Assembly: GCA_903847315.1 (NCBI GenBank)
Contig: CAINDG010000049.1
Span: 1 to 37,496, forward strand
DNA length: 37,496 nt
DNA from: an uncultured Planctomycetota bacterium
GTDB taxonomy: Bacteria > Planctomycetota > Phycisphaerae > Sedimentisphaerales > UBA12454
Direction of reading: 5' to 3'
Both the position numbers and the translations under genes were made by a program. Positions 16,330 through 23,957 of this stretch are shown piece after piece (position 1 is the stretch's first letter; every line of letters begins with the position of its first letter). Below the pieces are notes generated by a model. That model made no database searches. It worked only from the letters and a program-made list of their open reading frames with translations, and had not been told where the DNA came from.

Positions 16330-17328
16330 ATGTTTGAATTTTTAAAATCTCTTGCTGTTGATTTCTGGGCTACGGTTGGCCAGATGAGTCCCTATCTGCT
16401 GTTTGGCTTTGCCGTTGCCGGCGTGTTGAAGGTTTTGATACCGACAAGTTTTGTGCAAAAGCATCTCGCCGGAAGCGGTATTTGGCCGATAATAAAATCT
16501 TCGCTTTTTGGCGTACCGCTGCCTTTGTGCAGCTGCGGCGTAATACCCGTAGCAATGTCACTTCGAAAACGAGGCGCAAGTAAAGGTGCGACAATAGCAT
16601 TTCTTTTAAGCACGCCCCAGACAGGCGTTGACAGTATTTTTGTAACGTGGGCTTTGCTTGGTCCGGTTTTTATGATCGCCCGCCCTGTCATCGCCTTAAT
16701 TACCGGCATAATTGGCGGCGTCGCTGTCGATTCGTTCGACCGCAAAGAATCTATCGTTCCGGAAATTGAAGAAGACGACCCGGCAGAAAATAAAAATAAT
16801 CTTATCGTAGGCTTTAAGCACGCCTTTATCGTTCTGCCTCGTGATATCGGCGCTGCGATGCTGATAGGCCTTGTGATAGCAGCGATTATTTCTGTTGCTG
16901 TGCCGGACGATTTTTTTGCCGAGAAAATCGGAACAGGAATCGGCGCTATGATTATTATGATGCTGATCGGTATTCCGCTTTACGTCTGCGCAACGGCTTC
17001 TGTGCCAATAGCTGCCGCTCTCATAGCAAAAGGCCTTACTCCCGGGGCAGCCCTTGTTTTTCTTATGACCGGCCCCGCCACAAACGCCGCATCTATTGCA
17101 ATAATCTGGAAAATAATGGGCAGCAGAACAGCGATTATATATTTGCTTACTGTCGTGGTTTGCGCATTAGTGTCAGGATTGCTTCTTGACGCTATGTTCA
17201 GCGATTTAGGCAGTCAGATTCACAGCCATTTTCATCAGATGGGGGCAACGCCGCTCGAACATATCAGCGCAGTCGTTCTGCTGGCAGTCCTTTTCTGGGG
17301 AATTTATAAAAAATATCGAAAAAGTTAA
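16330..17328 (+). CDS. YraQ/SO_0444-type permease
   Basis: This 332-residue integral membrane protein has about eight to ten spans in two repeats. The hallmark PLPLCSCGVIPVAMSLRKRG near 65-84 and LSTPQTGVDSIFVTWALLGP match the DUF318/YraQ permease family; a related second-half repeat has GIPLYVCATASVPIAAALIAKG and LMTGPATNAAS. Some relatives are proposed to export Cu/Zn or similar ions, but the substrate is unproven. The Cys pair in LCSCG may bind metal. There is a mildly acidic loop (EIEEDDPAENKNN) in the middle. It abuts the cupin gene. Confidence 0.9.
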   Translation: MFEFLKSLAVDFWATVGQMSPYLLFGFAVAGVLKVLIPTSFVQKHLAGSGIWPIIKSSLFGVPLPLCSCGVIPVAMSLRKRGASKGATIAFLLSTPQTGVDSIFVTWALLGPVFMIARPVIALITGIIGGVAVDSFDRKESIVPEIEEDDPAENKNNLIVGFKHAFIVLPRDIGAAMLIGLVIAAIISVAVPDDFFAEKIGTGIGAMIIMMLIGIPLYVCATASVPIAAALIAKGLTPGAALVFLMTGPATNAASIAIIWKIMGSRTAIIYLLTVVVCALVSGLLLDAMFSDLGSQIHSHFHQMGATPLEHISAVVLLAVLFWGIYKKYRKS

Positions 17329-17345
17329 ACGCCTTTCGGTAGTTT

Positions 17346-18854
17346 TTATATCAGAATTTTGTTCATCATTCTCGGAAACGCGATGCATTGGCGGATGTGT
17401 TTTTCGCCGGTCAGCCAGGCAAGCGTTCTTTCAACGCCAAGCCCGAACCCGCCGTGCGGCACCGAGCCGTATCTTCGCAAATCCAGATACCACTGATAAT
17501 TTTCGAGCTTATAGCCTTCCTCATTTATCCGCTCGAGCAGTTTTTCGTAAATATCTTCTCTGATTGACCCGCCGATGATTTCGCCAAAGCCCGCTGGTGC
17601 GAGCATATCGAAATTCTGCACTGTTTTTGGATTTTCCGGGTCCTGCTTCATATAAAACGCCTTCGCATCTCTTGGATAGTGCGTCACAAAGATGGGTTTG
17701 TCGTGCATAAGCGATATTATCGTCTCGTCGCTGCCGCCCAAATCCTCGCCCCATTTGAATTCGGAAGCAAGTTTTGCATGTTTGGGATTATTTTCGATTT
17801 TTGTCTCGATTTCATCCAAATCGCCGCGAAGGTCGATTAATTCAGCCGCGATTTTGTCCTGCCGCCATTGTTTTATCTGCCCTTTCGCCTCGGTTTCGAG
17901 AGCGGCTATTTTATTTTCAATCTCCTGCTTTGCTTTTTTAAATTCATTTAATTGCGCTGCCATAAAATCCTGAGTTTTCTGGCTCGTCAGGATTTCAGAG
18001 GCCTGTGTATAAGTTAAACGATAAAAAGGCGGGACAATTTTTTTTAAAGATTCGATATCGGCGCCTAATGTCTTCAGTTCAGCTTCGTTTTTTTCAAGAA
18101 CTTCTTTTACTATGAAGGACACAAAATTTTCAGCTATTTCCAAAAGGTCGGGCAAATTAACAAATGCCACTTCCGGCTCGACCATCCAGAATTCGGTTAA
18201 ATGTCTGCGTGTCTTGCTTTTTTCGGCCCTGAATGTCGGGCCGAAGCAATAGACTTTGCCGAAACTCAGCGCCGCGCATTCGAGATGCAATTGTCCGGTC
18301 TGCGTCAGGAAAGCCGGCATTGAGAAATAATCGACGTTAAACAGACTTCCTGCCTCTTCGCCGACAATGCCCGTAAGAATCGGCGTATCTATCAGTATAA
18401 AACCATTATCGTTGAAAAATTGCCTTATCGCGTTGACTAATGTATGGCGGATTTTGCCGATGCACCACGGCATTTGTGAACGCAAATGTAAATGACGGTT
18501 CTTCAGGAGAAAATCTATGCCGTGCGACTTGGGCGTAATCGGATAATCAGTCGATTCGCATATCACTTTGGCGTCGCTGACGACAAGCTCGTATCCGCCG
18601 ACGCTGCGCTCGTCCTTTCTTACAAGACCTGTTATCGTAAGCGAGGATTCCATACCGAGTCGCTTTAACTGCTCGAAAAGCTCCTCTGAAACCTTGTCCT
18701 TTTCAATAACACACTGGCACAAACCCGTGCCGTCACGGACGACGATAAATATCAGTTTCCCGCTCGGCCGCAAATGTCTAACCCACCCGCCGATAGTTAC
18801 ATTTTTGTCGATATTGTCCTTTAGACAGGAAATCTTCGTAAGGTCTTTAAGCAT
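17346..18854 (-). CDS. asnS: Asparaginyl-tRNA synthetase
   Basis: This 502-residue class IIb synthetase charges tRNA-Asn. The OB-fold anticodon domain is at about 1-105 (VTIGGWVRHLRPSGKLIFIVVRDGTG). The class II core has motif 2 (FRAEKSKTRRHLTEFWMVE) and motif 3 (GFGLGVERTLAWLTG). Residues of about 293-365 are an inserted, strongly charged coiled coil (KKAKQEIENKIAALETEAKG and onward), so the protein is longer than the usual 430-460. pspC ends 11 bp upstream on the same strand, so the two are likely co-transcribed. Confidence 0.96.
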   Translation of the reverse strand: MLKDLTKISCLKDNIDKNVTIGGWVRHLRPSGKLIFIVVRDGTGLCQCVIEKDKVSEELFEQLKRLGMESSLTITGLVRKDERSVGGYELVVSDAKVICESTDYPITPKSHGIDFLLKNRHLHLRSQMPWCIGKIRHTLVNAIRQFFNDNGFILIDTPILTGIVGEEAGSLFNVDYFSMPAFLTQTGQLHLECAALSFGKVYCFGPTFRAEKSKTRRHLTEFWMVEPEVAFVNLPDLLEIAENFVSFIVKEVLEKNEAELKTLGADIESLKKIVPPFYRLTYTQASEILTSQKTQDFMAAQLNEFKKAKQEIENKIAALETEAKGQIKQWRQDKIAAELIDLRGDLDEIETKIENNPKHAKLASEFKWGEDLGGSDETIISLMHDKPIFVTHYPRDAKAFYMKQDPENPKTVQNFDMLAPAGFGEIIGGSIREDIYEKLLERINEEGYKLENYQWYLDLRRYGSVPHGGFGLGVERTLAWLTGEKHIRQCIAFPRMMNKILI

Positions 18855-18865
18855 TTTTTATCCTT

Positions 18866-19063
18866 TTATTGCCCTGCCGGTTTTTCAGGCGTGATTATTC
18901 CCGCAACGATATAAGTTGCGACTAAAGGCAATATTCCGGTAACAATGTCCAGGAATACAAGAATCAGTCTAATCAGTGTAGAATCTATTCCCGTCATTTC
19001 AGATAATCCTCCGCAAACGCCGAGGATTTTTCTATCGGTTTTTGACAAATAAAGTTTCTTCAT
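18866..19063 (-). CDS. PspC-domain small membrane protein
   Basis: This 65-residue protein is a single PspC domain: KKLYLSKTDRKILGVCGGLSEMTGID, then a hydrophobic span (LIRLILVFLDIVTGILPLVATYIVAGII). Such stand-alone domains are linked to envelope-stress responses, but no other psp gene is near. It lies 11 bp upstream of asnS. Confidence 0.92.
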   Translation of the reverse strand: MKKLYLSKTDRKILGVCGGLSEMTGIDSTLIRLILVFLDIVTGILPLVATYIVAGIITPEKPAGQ

Positions 19064-19081
19064 TTTTTCAACCTTTAAAAT

Positions 19082-19148
19082 TCGCCACAGAGGACACAGA
19101 GGTATTTTTAAAATAACATTTATGTCTACTCATGTTCATTCGTGGTTC
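19082..19148. repeat. Widespread intergenic motifs of the CACAGAGG / TTCGTGGTTC type
   Basis: CGCCACAGAGGACACAGAGG at about 19082-19101 and TGTTCATTCGTGGTTC at about 19133-19148. Related words occur before rnpA (TGTTAATTCGTGGTTC, near 2930-2945), before the 15320 gene (CACAAAGACACAAAAAC), near 19999 (AGTGTTAATCCGTGTC) and after clpB (GCCACAGAGC). All are intergenic or sit at gene borders. They look like a dispersed, decayed repeat family. Confidence 0.45.
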
Positions 19149-19177
19149 TACTGCCTTTGCCAATTTTGTTTTAATTT

Positions 19178-19987
19178 TTATCTCAATAACCCTTTGTTTT
19201 TGAAAAGTTCAGATATGGTACCTGAATTTTCTACCGTGAATCCGATTTCTGTCCATTTATTTTTTAGTTTCATTACAAAAATTGTATCTCTGCCCGGCCT
19301 GTTATAATCCGCCGGAAACCATATCCTGAAAAGCAAATCGCCTGTGCCGTGCAGCTGCCATTTGCCGTTCCTCAAAGTAGGTGGCTTTACCTCGACATAT
19401 TCAACCTGTGAAAAATTCACGCGCTTTGAACCGGCAGGGAAATAATAATCTTTGAAAATTATATTATCTGCAGATATTTCAATCAGGCTGTCTTCATATT
19501 TGCCGTCCGAACAACTGCATTGCTTATCGCCGGCAGCGAACATTGTCTTTTTTTGTTTGTTTACGAGGGACACAAATAATATCAATACCGACGTTAATAA
19601 AACCCCGACGCTAACACACATAAATATCGGGATACTGAAATCTATTCCATAATTCCATAAGAGAATAGCAATATAAGTTGATGATAAAAATAAAGATAGA
19701 ATAAATGTAACATAATCCAGAAAAAATAAGGGAATATTTTTAGATGTTTTCGAGGCTCGAGTTGAGGCAATGATATTTATTATCAGAAGAAATGTTGGCG
19801 TTATAACGCATATCAGCGCAGGGTAAAATGTTCCATTGAACTTATTCGAATAACAATCAGGCGTTTTGCTGAATTGCCAGTGAGTACCCATTTTTTCCGG
19901 CATGTATGGGTAAAGCAAAATCCCGCTAATCGGAATAAGTAAAATAAAAAAGATAATGAACCAATGAATTTTTCTTATTATTTTCAT
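19178..19987 (-). CDS. DUF1648-like membrane protein with C-terminal globular domain
   Basis: 269 residues from the ATG at 19987; an upstream TTG at 20026 would overlap glyQS and is less likely. The first span and following loop (HWFIIFFILLIPISGILLYPYMPEKMGTHWQFSKTPD) fit the DUF1648/SdpI-like pattern. Three more hydrophobic spans end near residue 150. The C-terminal part (about 165-269), with IEISADNIIFKDYYFPAGSKRV, VEYVEVKPPTLRNGKW and FRIWFPADYNRPGRDTIFVM, reads like a PH-like beta domain. Function unknown. It directly follows glyQS (29 bp). Confidence 0.75.
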   Translation of the reverse strand: MKIIRKIHWFIIFFILLIPISGILLYPYMPEKMGTHWQFSKTPDCYSNKFNGTFYPALICVITPTFLLIINIIASTRASKTSKNIPLFFLDYVTFILSLFLSSTYIAILLWNYGIDFSIPIFMCVSVGVLLTSVLILFVSLVNKQKKTMFAAGDKQCSCSDGKYEDSLIEISADNIIFKDYYFPAGSKRVNFSQVEYVEVKPPTLRNGKWQLHGTGDLLFRIWFPADYNRPGRDTIFVMKLKNKWTEIGFTVENSGTISELFKNKGLLR

Positions 19988-20015
19988 CTTATTATTAAAC
20001 AGTGTTAATCCGTGT

Positions 20016-21446
20016 CTAAATATCAAGTTTTTCTCTCAAATACTGCTTCACCTGTGAAATATTTATTCTTTCCTGTTTCATACTGTCGCGCTCGCGCACG
20101 GTTACCGTCTGGTCTTCTTTTGTCTGACCGTCAACGGTAATACAGAATGGCGTTCCCGCCTCATCTTGTCTGCGATAACGCCTGCCGACAGCGGATTTTT
20201 CGTCATAGAAACAGCTGAAATATTTCTTTAAGTCGTCATAAATATTTCTTGCGATTTCAGGCAGCCCGTCTTTTTTGACAAGCGGAAAGATTGCCGCCTT
20301 AACCGGCGCAAGGGCAGGATGAAAACGAAGCAGACTTCTTTTTTCGCCGTTGACCTCGTCTTCATCGTAAGCGTCAACAAGAAACGCAAGGCAGCTTCTG
20401 TCAATTCCCGCGCTTGGCTCAATCACATAAGGTATAAACCGCTGCTTGCCTTCTTCATCGAAATAACTGAGCGGTCCTTTCTGGTAATCTTCAGATTCGC
20501 TGTTAAGTTCAATTTTCGACAGGTCGCCTTTCTTTTCATACCAGGCATTGAGAGTTCTCATTCCTCTCTGGTGCTGGCGGAGGTCAAAGTCGGTTCTATT
20601 TGCGATACCTTCAAGCTCCTGCCAGTCGTCTACGTCGAACGGAAATTTATATTCGACATCGACGCAGGCCTTTGCATAATGGGCAAGTTCGTCTTTCTCG
20701 TGCGGCCGAAGCCTCAGGTTTTCTTTCTTTATGCCTAAATTCAGATACCAGTTGAATCGTGTCTCTTTCCAGTGTTCGTACCACTGCTTATCGGTGCCGG
20801 GTGCGCAGAAGAATTCAATCTCAGCTTGTTCGAATTCTCTTGTGCGGAAGATAAACCTCTTGGTTGTTACTTCATTTCGAAAACTTTTGCCGATTTGCGC
20901 TATTCCGAAAGGTATTTTTATCCTTGTTGTATCGAGTACATTTCTGAAATTTACAAAAATTCCCTGTGCCGTTTCCGGCCGCAGGAATATCGTCATCGAG
21001 TCATCGACATTGGCGCCCATTTGCGTCTCGAACATAAGCCTGAATGGCATAGGCTCAGTAAACTGGCCGACCGCGCCGCAGGCAGGGCAAACTTTGTCGG
21101 CAAGACCTTCTGCCTTTTTATTTTCCGCATTGGCCAAATGGTCAACACGGCTCCGGACATTGCATTTTTTGCAGACCGTTACGATATCCGCGAATTTATC
21201 CGCGTGTCCCGACGCCTTCCAGACCAGGGGGTGCATAAAAATGCTGCAATCGAGCCCGACTACATCGTCCCTCATCTGCACGGTGCTTTTCCACCATGCG
21301 TTGCGGACATTGCGTTTGAGTTCCGAGCCCAGTGGGCCGTAATCGTAGCAGCTTGCCAGTCCGCCGTAGATTTCGCTGGATTGGAATATGAAACCTCGCC
21401 TTTTGCAAAGCGATACAATATCGTCGAGTTTGGTTAATGTCGCCAT
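20016..21446 (-). CDS. glyQS: Glycyl-tRNA synthetase, single-chain (alpha2) type
   Basis: This 476-residue class II enzyme is of the eukaryote/Thermus-type, not the split GlyQ/GlyS of many bacteria. It starts MATLTKLDDIVSLCKRRGFIFQSSEIYGGLASCYDYGPLG. FLRPETAQGIFVNF and FRNEVTTKRFIFRTREFEQAEIEFF are the motif 2 region. EPSAGIDRSCLAFLVDAY is the motif 3 region. The C-terminal anticodon domain ends KQYLREKLDI. A Cys-rich insertion (CKKC...CPAC near 92-122) probably binds Zn. A clear sigma70 promoter lies upstream. Confidence 0.96.
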   Translation of the reverse strand: MATLTKLDDIVSLCKRRGFIFQSSEIYGGLASCYDYGPLGSELKRNVRNAWWKSTVQMRDDVVGLDCSIFMHPLVWKASGHADKFADIVTVCKKCNVRSRVDHLANAENKKAEGLADKVCPACGAVGQFTEPMPFRLMFETQMGANVDDSMTIFLRPETAQGIFVNFRNVLDTTRIKIPFGIAQIGKSFRNEVTTKRFIFRTREFEQAEIEFFCAPGTDKQWYEHWKETRFNWYLNLGIKKENLRLRPHEKDELAHYAKACVDVEYKFPFDVDDWQELEGIANRTDFDLRQHQRGMRTLNAWYEKKGDLSKIELNSESEDYQKGPLSYFDEEGKQRFIPYVIEPSAGIDRSCLAFLVDAYDEDEVNGEKRSLLRFHPALAPVKAAIFPLVKKDGLPEIARNIYDDLKKYFSCFYDEKSAVGRRYRRQDEAGTPFCITVDGQTKEDQTVTVRERDSMKQERINISQVKQYLREKLDI

Positions 21447-21505
21447 AATACCTTTCCTGAATAAAATCGTAGACGCTCCATAGCCTTAGCGGCGGAGTGC
21501 GGCAT

Positions 21506-21534
21506 ATTATAGTGCCAAACAGCGTCAATTACAA
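21506..21534 (-). promoter_or_regulatory. Sigma70-type promoter for glyQS
   Basis: On the minus strand TTGTAA (21534-21529), a 17-base spacer and a perfect TATAAT (21511-21506). Transcription would start near 21499, giving a 5' leader of about 50 bases before the ATG at 21446. Confidence 0.55.
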
Positions 21535-21558
21535 GATTGATAAAGAAAAGGATTTTAC

Positions 21559-21586
21559 TTGTCTTCCGTCTGCCCGTATGTAAAAT
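21559..21586 (+). promoter_or_regulatory. Candidate promoter for the thi4 leader
   Basis: TTGTCT at 21559-21564, a 16-base spacer, then TAAAAT at 21581-21586. It places the transcript start just before the TPP riboswitch, as required. Confidence 0.45.
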
Positions 21587-21610
21587 AATGCAAAAGTAAA
21601 TATTGATATC

Positions 21611-21708
21611 CAGTGACAGGGGAGCCCCAAAGAATCGGGGCTGAGAGGCTGCACAAGACAGCGACCCTTTGAACCTGAACAGCGGTAATACCTGCGAAGG
21701 GAGGCACA
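21611..21708 (+). promoter_or_regulatory. TPP riboswitch (THI element)
   Basis: The conserved thi-box words are in order: GGGGAGCCCC, an unconserved hairpin end, GGGGCTGAGAGG near 21637-21648, then GACCCTTTGAACCTGAAC and GCGGTAATACCTGCGAAGGGA. CTGAGA and ACCTGA are the core residues that recognise the pyrimidine and help fold the pocket. It lies in the leader of thi4 and is followed at once by an intrinsic terminator, so thiamine diphosphate should switch transcription off. Confidence 0.97.
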
Positions 21709-21719
21709 AGAAATAATTG

Positions 21720-21753
21720 AAACGCGCTTCCTTTCGGCAGTGCGTTTTTTTTT
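21720..21753 (+). terminator. Intrinsic terminator of the TPP riboswitch expression platform
   Basis: AACGCGC at 21721-21727 pairs with GTGCGTT at 21740-21746 (7 bp, one G-U). The loop is 12 bases, and nine T residues run from 21745 to 21753. It sits 12 bases after the aptamer and 35 bases before thi4. Confidence 0.85.
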
Positions 21754-21787
21754 AAAATATGTATAATAAAATGAAAGGAAGCGAAAA

Positions 21788-22534
21788 ATGAAAGAAATTC
21801 AAATCAGCAGGGCAATCATCGAACAGTTCACAAGCAAGCTGCTTGACAGGCTTGAAAATGATGTTGTCATCGCAGGCTCGGGACCGGCCGGTCTTGCCGC
21901 GGCATATTATCTTGCGAAAAACGGCGTAAAGACAACTGTTATCGAAAGAAAACTTGCCATCGGCGGCGGAATGTGGGGCGGTGCCGCGGGCTTTAATGAA
22001 ATCGTTCTCGAAGATTCCGAAATCCTCGATGAAATAGGAATACCATCAAAAAAGAAAGACGGTTTGGCTATCGTCGATTCCGTCGAATTCGCCACAACGC
22101 TTTGCAACAAAACAATCGCAGCGGGCGCAGTTGTATTTAATCTTATGGATATCGAAGATATCATAGTCAAGAAAAACGCTGTCTGCGGCGTTGTCGTCAA
22201 CGGCACAGGAATAAGGCTTGCAAAGCTTCACGTTGACCCGTTCTGCATAAGCGCAAAAATCGTTGTCGATTCTACCGGCCATCCCGCCGAGCTTGTCGCT
22301 ATGTTAAAGAACAGGCAAGAAGACTTTCATATAAAGAAAATCGGCGAAGGTTTTATGGATGTCGAAACTTCCGAGGCTGGTGTCGTTGAAAAAACCGGCG
22401 AAATCTTCAAAGGACTCTACGTCGCCGGTATGAGCGTTTGCTCTGCTTATAATCTGCCGAGGATGGGCCCGATTTTCGGCGGAATGTTAAAATCAGGCAA
22501 AAAAGTTGCTGAGCTGATAAATGCAAAACTGTAG
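21788..22534 (+). CDS. thi4: Thi4-family thiazole synthase
   Basis: This 248-residue flavin/NAD-fold enzyme makes the thiazole half of thiamine from NAD and glycine. The dinucleotide motif VVIAGSGPAGLAAAYYLAKNG is at 26-46, then GGGMWGGAAGFNEIV, VDSTGHPAEL, and the C-terminal MGPIFGGMLKSGKKVAELI. The stretch after the GH motif has no cysteine that could be the sulfur donor of the yeast suicide enzyme. It is therefore more likely a catalytic, sulfide-using enzyme of the archaeal type, which fits an anaerobe; this is inference. It is controlled by the TPP riboswitch upstream. The HD gene overlaps its end by 14 bases. Confidence 0.95.
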   Translation: MKEIQISRAIIEQFTSKLLDRLENDVVIAGSGPAGLAAAYYLAKNGVKTTVIERKLAIGGGMWGGAAGFNEIVLEDSEILDEIGIPSKKKDGLAIVDSVEFATTLCNKTIAAGAVVFNLMDIEDIIVKKNAVCGVVVNGTGIRLAKLHVDPFCISAKIVVDSTGHPAELVAMLKNRQEDFHIKKIGEGFMDVETSEAGVVEKTGEIFKGLYVAGMSVCSAYNLPRMGPIFGGMLKSGKKVAELINAKL

Positions 22535-23024
22535 ATTTCCGACTATTGAGCAATGTTATGAACTTTTAAAACAGTGCCATACGCCTAAGCATATCGTAAG
22601 GCACTGTGAGGTAGCCGCTGATTTAGCCGTTGAGCTTGCGAAAAAAATTTCCGCAGACGGAACTGAAATTAATATTGATTTTGTTCACAGAGCCTGTCTG
22701 CTTCACGATATCATGCGGCTCAACGGACTTCATCACGAAGAGGCCGCTTATGAATTTTTGAAAAATGAATATCCTGAACTTGCCCTTGCGATAAGAAAAC
22801 ACGCTTACAGGTCTCTGCTCGATGAAAAACTTAAACCGCAGACCATCGAGGAAAAGATAGTTTATTACGCCGATAAGCGCGTTATGCACGATAAGGTTGT
22901 GCCGCTGATGGAAAGACTTGAAGAAGGCCACAGAAGAAACAACCCTGCCGGATGTAAAAAAACTGCGGAATATATCGATTCGCTCATCGTGGAACTTGAG
23001 AAGGAACTCAAAGCCGGAGACTGA
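22521..23024 (+). CDS. HD-domain phosphohydrolase-like protein
   Basis: This 167-residue protein has a single HD domain with HIVRHCEVAADLAVELA (metal-binding His) and ACLLHDIMRL (the HD pair), then LRKH-like and DKRVMHDK. It is probably a metal-dependent phosphohydrolase acting on a nucleotide or phosphate ester, but the substrate is unknown. The ATG at 22521 lies inside the 3' end of thi4, so translation is coupled and the riboswitch should also control it. Confidence 0.88.
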   Translation: MQNCRFPTIEQCYELLKQCHTPKHIVRHCEVAADLAVELAKKISADGTEINIDFVHRACLLHDIMRLNGLHHEEAAYEFLKNEYPELALAIRKHAYRSLLDEKLKPQTIEEKIVYYADKRVMHDKVVPLMERLEEGHRRNNPAGCKKTAEYIDSLIVELEKELKAGD

Positions 23025-23025
23025 T

Positions 23026-23904
23026 TTGCACGAAATTTGGACAATTAAAAAACTGCTCGATTGGATAACAGGCAATTTCACCGAAAAGAAAATCGACTCG
23101 CCTCGCCTGACAGCCGAGTTGCTCTTGTCTTTCGTGCTGGGTATGGAACGAATCGAACTCTATATGCACTTCGACAGGGAAATTGAAAAACCGCAGCTCG
23201 ACAACCTTCACAGCCTCGTCAATCGCTGCATACAGCACGAACCCGTCCAGTATTTGACCGGCAGAACTGAATTTTATTCGCTTTCACTAAAAGTCAGTCC
23301 TGCCTGCCTGATACCAAGACCCGAAACGGAACTGCTTGCCGAACGAGCGATAGAATTTCTGCGAGGCCGGACAGGAAAACAGTACGTCTGTGATTTATGC
23401 ACTGGTTGCGGCTGCATCGCCGTTGCTGTTGCGAAAAATTTTCCCGATGCGAAAGTTATCGCAACCGATATCTGCGACAAAGCCTTGAGTATCGCCGCCG
23501 AAAATATCACAAAATACAACCTCAACCAGCGAATCGAACTTTTGCACGGCGACTTATTCGAACCGATAATCAGTCGGCTCGATGTTAAAGAGTTTGATTT
23601 GATTGTCTGCAATCCTCCTTATGTCAGCAGGACCGAATACGAAAAACTTGACGCCAAGGTTAAAAATTACGAACCCAAACTTGCGCTTGACGGCGGCCAT
23701 GACGGCCTTGATATCTATCGAAGATTAACTGCCGGCATCGGCAGCCATTTGAAAAAAGATGGTGCCTTGATGCTTGAAATCGGTTACCTGCAGGGGCAGC
23801 AGGTCAAAAAACTGCTTCAGGACACAAACGTCTTTGGCGAGATAAAAATCGAAAAAGATTACAGCGGCAGCGACAGAATCGTATCCGCCTCAAAAAACCT
23901 TTAA
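23026..23904 (+). CDS. prmC: Peptide chain release factor N5-glutamine methyltransferase PrmC
   Basis: 292 residues from a TTG at 23026, chosen because GGAG at 23016-23019 lies 6 bases upstream and the HD stop is at 23024. A longer in-frame extension from 22918 would lie inside the HD gene. The N-terminal helical domain (TIKKLLDWITGNF...DSPRLTAELLLSFVLG) binds the release factor. The SAM-binding domain has VCDLCTGCGCIAVAVAKNFP, and NPPYVSRTEYEKL is the active-site NPPY motif. It methylates the GGQ Gln of RF1/RF2. It is probably the last gene of the riboswitch-led operon. Confidence 0.95.
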   Translation: MHEIWTIKKLLDWITGNFTEKKIDSPRLTAELLLSFVLGMERIELYMHFDREIEKPQLDNLHSLVNRCIQHEPVQYLTGRTEFYSLSLKVSPACLIPRPETELLAERAIEFLRGRTGKQYVCDLCTGCGCIAVAVAKNFPDAKVIATDICDKALSIAAENITKYNLNQRIELLHGDLFEPIISRLDVKEFDLIVCNPPYVSRTEYEKLDAKVKNYEPKLALDGGHDGLDIYRRLTAGIGSHLKKDGALMLEIGYLQGQQVKKLLQDTNVFGEIKIEKDYSGSDRIVSASKNL

Positions 23905-23907
23905 TCA

Positions 23908-23936
23908 TTGACAGTTGCCCCCCTGCTGGTTAAATT
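23908..23936 (+). promoter_or_regulatory. Sigma70-type promoter for pheT
   Basis: A perfect TTGACA at 23908-23913, a 17-base spacer and TAAATT at 23931-23936. The transcript would start near 23943, only about 15 bases before the pheT ATG, so the gene would have a very short leader. Confidence 0.55.
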
Positions 23937-23957
23937 AACACTTTTTACAGGTAAAAA

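Noticed and set aside
22918-23025. Longer prmC start at 22918
   Set aside because: It would lie inside the HD gene in another frame; TTG 23026 with GGAG upstream matches the family start.
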